Shown: in pieces, positions 6,351 to 8,639 of the stretch
How positions within the stretch are numbered: the stretch's first letter is position 1
How the letters are laid out: the number at the start of each line of letters is the position of its first letter
Assembly: GCA_013698195.1 (NCBI GenBank)
Contig: JACCVK010000160.1
Span: 1 to 8,639, forward strand
Length of the DNA stretch: 8,639 nucleotides
Reading direction: 5' to 3'
Source of the DNA: Actinomycetota bacterium
GTDB lineage: Bacteria; Actinomycetota; Thermoleophilia; Gaiellales; Gaiellaceae
Made by a program: the position numbers and the translations under genes
Notes under the pieces: model-generated
Told to the model about the DNA's origin: nothing
Databases searched by the model: none
What the model saw: only the letters and a program-made list of their open reading frames with translations

Positions 6351-6382
6351 GCTAGCGGCGAATTGGTCCTGCGCAAGCGGCG
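6350..6382 (-). repeat. Direct repeat in the ATPase leader, spaced two helical turns
   Basis: On the minus strand CGCCGCTTGCG (6382-6372) and CGCCGCTAGCG (6360-6350) differ at one base and start exactly 22 bases apart. The second copy lies within a perfect 10-bp palindrome, CCGCTAGCGG (6349-6358), that abuts the ribosome binding site. The repeats lie between the predicted transcription start and the start codon, and could be an operator or an RNA-level control site. Confidence 0.45.
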
Positions 6383-6392
6383 TTTTTGTCGT

Positions 6393-6421
6393 GCGTTATC
6401 CGCGATTTAGGTCCGCGTCAA
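6393..6421 (-). promoter_or_regulatory. Candidate sigma70-type promoter of the ATPase gene
   Basis: On the minus strand TTGACG (6421-6416) matches the -35 consensus at five of six positions. TAACGC follows after 17 bases (6398-6393) as a weak -10; shifting one base gives ATAACG. The transcription start would be near 6386, leaving a leader of about 54 bases. The site lies in the 139-base gap after the GcvT-fusion stop, so the ATPase probably has its own promoter. Confidence 0.4.
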
Positions 6422-6471
6422 CGGCGATTAGGTCGATGATCTCGGCGAAGCAAGTGAGGATCGCGAGGCTA

Positions 6472-8639
6472 CTACGAGCGCGGACGAAGCTTCTCGGGGT
6501 CGTAGAACGGGAACCGGACGACCGTCGCGCGGATTCGCTTCTGGAGGCCATCGAGCTTCCCGACCTCGAGTGTCGCGCCGGGGTCGGCGTGCTGCACGGC
6601 GACTCGGGCGAGCGCGATGTTCTTCTTCAGGATCGGGCTCCGCGTCCCGCTCGTGACGACGCCGACCCGCTGCCGACCGACGTACACGTCGTCACCGTGC
6701 CCGGCCGTCTCGTTCCCCTCGAGCTCGAGCCCGACGAGCGTTCGCTGTGGATGGGACTTCCGCTCCTCGAGCGCCGCTCGCCCGACGAAGTCCTCGTCCG
6801 TCTCCAGGTCTACCGCGAAGCCGATCCCCGCCTCGAAGGGGTCGACCTGATCGTCGAACTCGTAGCCGGCGAAGATGAGCCCGGACTCGATGCGCAGAAT
6901 GTCTAGGGCCTCGAGACCGAGCGGAGTCAGGCCGTCCTCCTGCCCCGCCCCCCAGATCGCGTCCCAGACCGCGGGCCCGTCGGACGGGTGGCACCACACC
7001 TCGTAGCCGAGCTCACCCGTGTAGCCGGTGCGGGAGACCACGATCGGGATCCCGTCGTACGTCCCGATCCGGGCGACCGTGAACCGGAACCAACGCAGGT
7101 CCTCGAGCGACGTCTGTGAGGGCGGCGTCCACACGATCTTCCCGAGAAGCTCTCGGCTTGCCGGCCCCTGGACCGCCACGTTGTGAAGCTGCGCCGTGGA
7201 CGGTTTCACCCAGACCTTGAGGTCGTGGCGCTCGGCGAGCTCCTTCAGCCAGATGCCGTCGTACTCGTCGCCGCCGACGAAGCGGAAGTTGTCCTGGCCG
7301 AGACGGTAGACGGTGGCGTCGTCGATCATCCCGCCCGTCTCGTTGCAGAGCGCGGTGTACGTCACCTGGCCGACGGCGAGCCGGCGCGCATCGCGTGTGA
7401 TCGCGCGCTGCACGAGCGCCTCCGCGTCGGGCCCGAGGATCTCCCACTTGCGCAGGGGAGAGAGATCCATGATCGCGACCTTCTCGCGGCACGCCCAGTA
7501 CTCGGCGATCGCGCCCTCGTTGTCGAAGCGATGCGGGAGCCAGTAGCCCCGGTATTCGACGAAGCTCTTCGTCAGCTCGCTCGTGCGCGGGTGAAAGGTC
7601 GTCTCCTTGGTCAGCACGGGCTCAGCGTCTGCCGTGACTCGGCGTGCGATCGCCACCGAGAAGGTGTTGTCGGGTGCGTACACGCGCACGTGGATCGGCG
7701 TGACCTGCCAGCCGTTCGCAGGATCGATGTCGTCCGGGCACGAGGAGGAAGCGCATACGAGATCGGTCATCGCGCGTAGCAGCACGTAGTCGCCGGGACG
7801 CGACCAGGGCTCGTCCATGACGAACACGTTGTTCGCGTCGAAGCCCGTGTTGTAGAAGAAGTTGAGCGCTTCCCAGCCCATGCGCGGGGCGATCGCGAAC
7901 GGGGTCACCTGACCGTTGAAGTTCTCCGTGCAGTTGACGTGGCCGGGATAGCCCTTGTCCTCGTAGTACTTGGCCGTGCAGGCGAGCCCGAAGGTGTCGT
8001 GCCGGCCTACGGTGTCACGCACGACCTCGACCAGCGGATCCTGGTCGACGTCGTAGAACTTTCCATGGAGTCCCGGTTGCGGATAGGCCTGGCCCATCAG
8101 GCTCCGCGTCGTCGTCGCGTCGAGCCCGCGCTCGCGGCCGGACTCGAGCTTGCCGCGGTGGAAGGCGAGGAAATCGGAGCACTGCTTGCCTTCGACGTCG
8201 ATCACCTGAATGAACTCCCCTGCGCGCACCTCGTATGCCAGCGCGGTCGCCGAATCCACTCGGATGTCAAGCCGAGGCTCGGCGAGCGGGGCCGGGAGCT
8301 CGAGCTCCTCGTAGCGCCTTGGCGCGGCGCGCCGCACCTCGACCAAGAGCTCGGAGGGTGGAGGCGCGCCGTCGACGATGCGCCCTCCCGGAGCCGCGAC
8401 GACGATCGTCACCGGTCGGTCCGCGCGGAACGCCTGCGAGCTGCCCGGCGGCGACCACTCACCGAAGAGGAGGACCGCCGTCGCCTCCGCCGGATCGAGA
8501 CCGCGCGATCCCAGCTCGCTGGCCAGCAGGCTTCCGTTCCGATCGCGGTACGCCTCGCGGATCACCGTCGCGGGCGCGTCCGCCCTCGCGCCGAGAGCCG
8601 CCGCCGCATCGTCGCCCGCCTCGTCGAGCGCGGTGAGCT
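6472..8639 (-). CDS. DUF1989-GcvT fusion: folate-dependent aminomethyltransferase-like protein (N-terminus beyond window edge)
   Basis: 721 residues are visible. The frame is still open at the right edge, so the true start lies outside; residue numbers here count from the in-frame GTG at 8565. Residues 1-100 are unassigned. DUF1989 spans about 103-290, with QCSDF (C129), RHDTFGLAC (H189, D190, C196), VNCTEN (C212), LNFFYNTG and SSCPDD (C276). A GcvT aminomethyltransferase fold follows at about 340-600, with CNETGGMIDD (407-416, acidic pair D415-D416), RTGYTGELGYEV (512-523) and LGLEALDILRIESG (549-562). The GcvT C-terminal barrel (about 605-690) carries VGVVTSGTRSPIL. GcvT-type domains move a one-carbon unit from an amine to tetrahydrofolate. 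DUF1989 includes the carboxyguanidine deiminase subunits CgdA/CgdB. In dimethylglycine oxidase the GcvT part is fused to the FAD oxidase; here the FAD part is a separate gene at the left end of the window. Cytoplasmic. Domain calls are firm; the substrate is unknown. Confidence 0.9.
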   Translation of the reverse strand, partial: LTALDEAGDDAAAALGARADAPATVIREAYRDRNGSLLASELGSRGLDPAEATAVLLFGEWSPPGSSQAFRADRPVTIVVAAPGGRIVDGAPPPSELLVEVRRAAPRRYEELELPAPLAEPRLDIRVDSATALAYEVRAGEFIQVIDVEGKQCSDFLAFHRGKLESGRERGLDATTTRSLMGQAYPQPGLHGKFYDVDQDPLVEVVRDTVGRHDTFGLACTAKYYEDKGYPGHVNCTENFNGQVTPFAIAPRMGWEALNFFYNTGFDANNVFVMDEPWSRPGDYVLLRAMTDLVCASSSCPDDIDPANGWQVTPIHVRVYAPDNTFSVAIARRVTADAEPVLTKETTFHPRTSELTKSFVEYRGYWLPHRFDNEGAIAEYWACREKVAIMDLSPLRKWEILGPDAEALVQRAITRDARRLAVGQVTYTALCNETGGMIDDATVYRLGQDNFRFVGGDEYDGIWLKELAERHDLKVWVKPSTAQLHNVAVQGPASRELLGKIVWTPPSQTSLEDLRWFRFTVARIGTYDGIPIVVSRTGYTGELGYEVWCHPSDGPAVWDAIWGAGQEDGLTPLGLEALDILRIESGLIFAGYEFDDQVDPFEAGIGFAVDLETDEDFVGRAALEERKSHPQRTLVGLELEGNETAGHGDDVYVGRQRVGVVTSGTRSPILKKNIALARVAVQHADPGATLEVGKLDGLQKRIRATVVRFPFYDPEKLRPRS

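Noticed and set aside
1..8639. CRISPR arrays, tRNA, rRNA or riboswitch genes
   Set aside because: No spaced repeat arrays or tRNA-like cloverleafs were noticed, and the noncoding gaps (37-139 bases) are too short for rRNA. No known riboswitch core was recognised by eye.

Overview
The window is high-GC, densely coded DNA from a chromosome-like locus, with seven protein genes. Two of them run off the edges. GC-rich codon use, GTG starts, a probable leaderless gene, and the mix of an amine-demethylation cassette with a DUF1989-GcvT fusion suggest an actinobacterium, possibly a soil or aquatic Thermoleophilia-like lineage. That placement is inference; no rRNA or marker gene is present.

Layout, left to right. 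(1) 1-1053, minus: the N-terminal 351 residues of a DAO-type FAD amine oxidase (sarcosine/dimethylglycine oxidase-like). (2) 1131-1487, minus: a small zinc-ribbon protein with two membrane helices. (3) 1488-1611: a compact divergent control region. It holds a leaderless promoter facing left, a perfect tandem decamer, and a promoter facing right with an inverted repeat between its -35 and -10. (4) 1612-3162, plus: an APC-type amino-acid/amine permease. (5) 3178-3206: a perfect 12-bp GC hairpin. (6) 3228-4199, plus: a fusion of an FMN-binding flavin reductase domain with a C-terminal cyclic-nucleotide-binding domain. (7) 4237-5139, minus: a phytanoyl-CoA dioxygenase-family Fe(II)/2-oxoglutarate oxygenase. 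(8) 5109-6332, minus: an AAA_14/DUF4143 ATPase in distinctly lower-GC DNA, with its own promoter-like sequence and a strong ribosome binding site. (9) 6472 to beyond the right edge, minus: a DUF1989-GcvT fusion.

How the genes may work together. The oxidase, the folate-dependent GcvT module and the permease are the parts expected for uptake and oxidative N-demethylation of a small methylated amine. They resemble a dimethylglycine oxidase split over two genes. DUF1989 proteins include carboxyguanidine deiminase subunits, so the fusion raises the idea that the substrate is a methylated guanidino compound; this is a hypothesis only. The dioxygenase could remove or hydroxylate another part of such a substrate, and the flavin reductase could supply reduced flavin under cyclic-nucleotide control. 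The ATPase looks like an unrelated insertion between the GcvT-fusion and dioxygenase genes.

The most interesting items are the flavin reductase-cNMP fusion with an intact phosphate-binding cassette, the DUF1989-GcvT fusion in its amine-oxidation context, and the divergent control region at 1488-1611.
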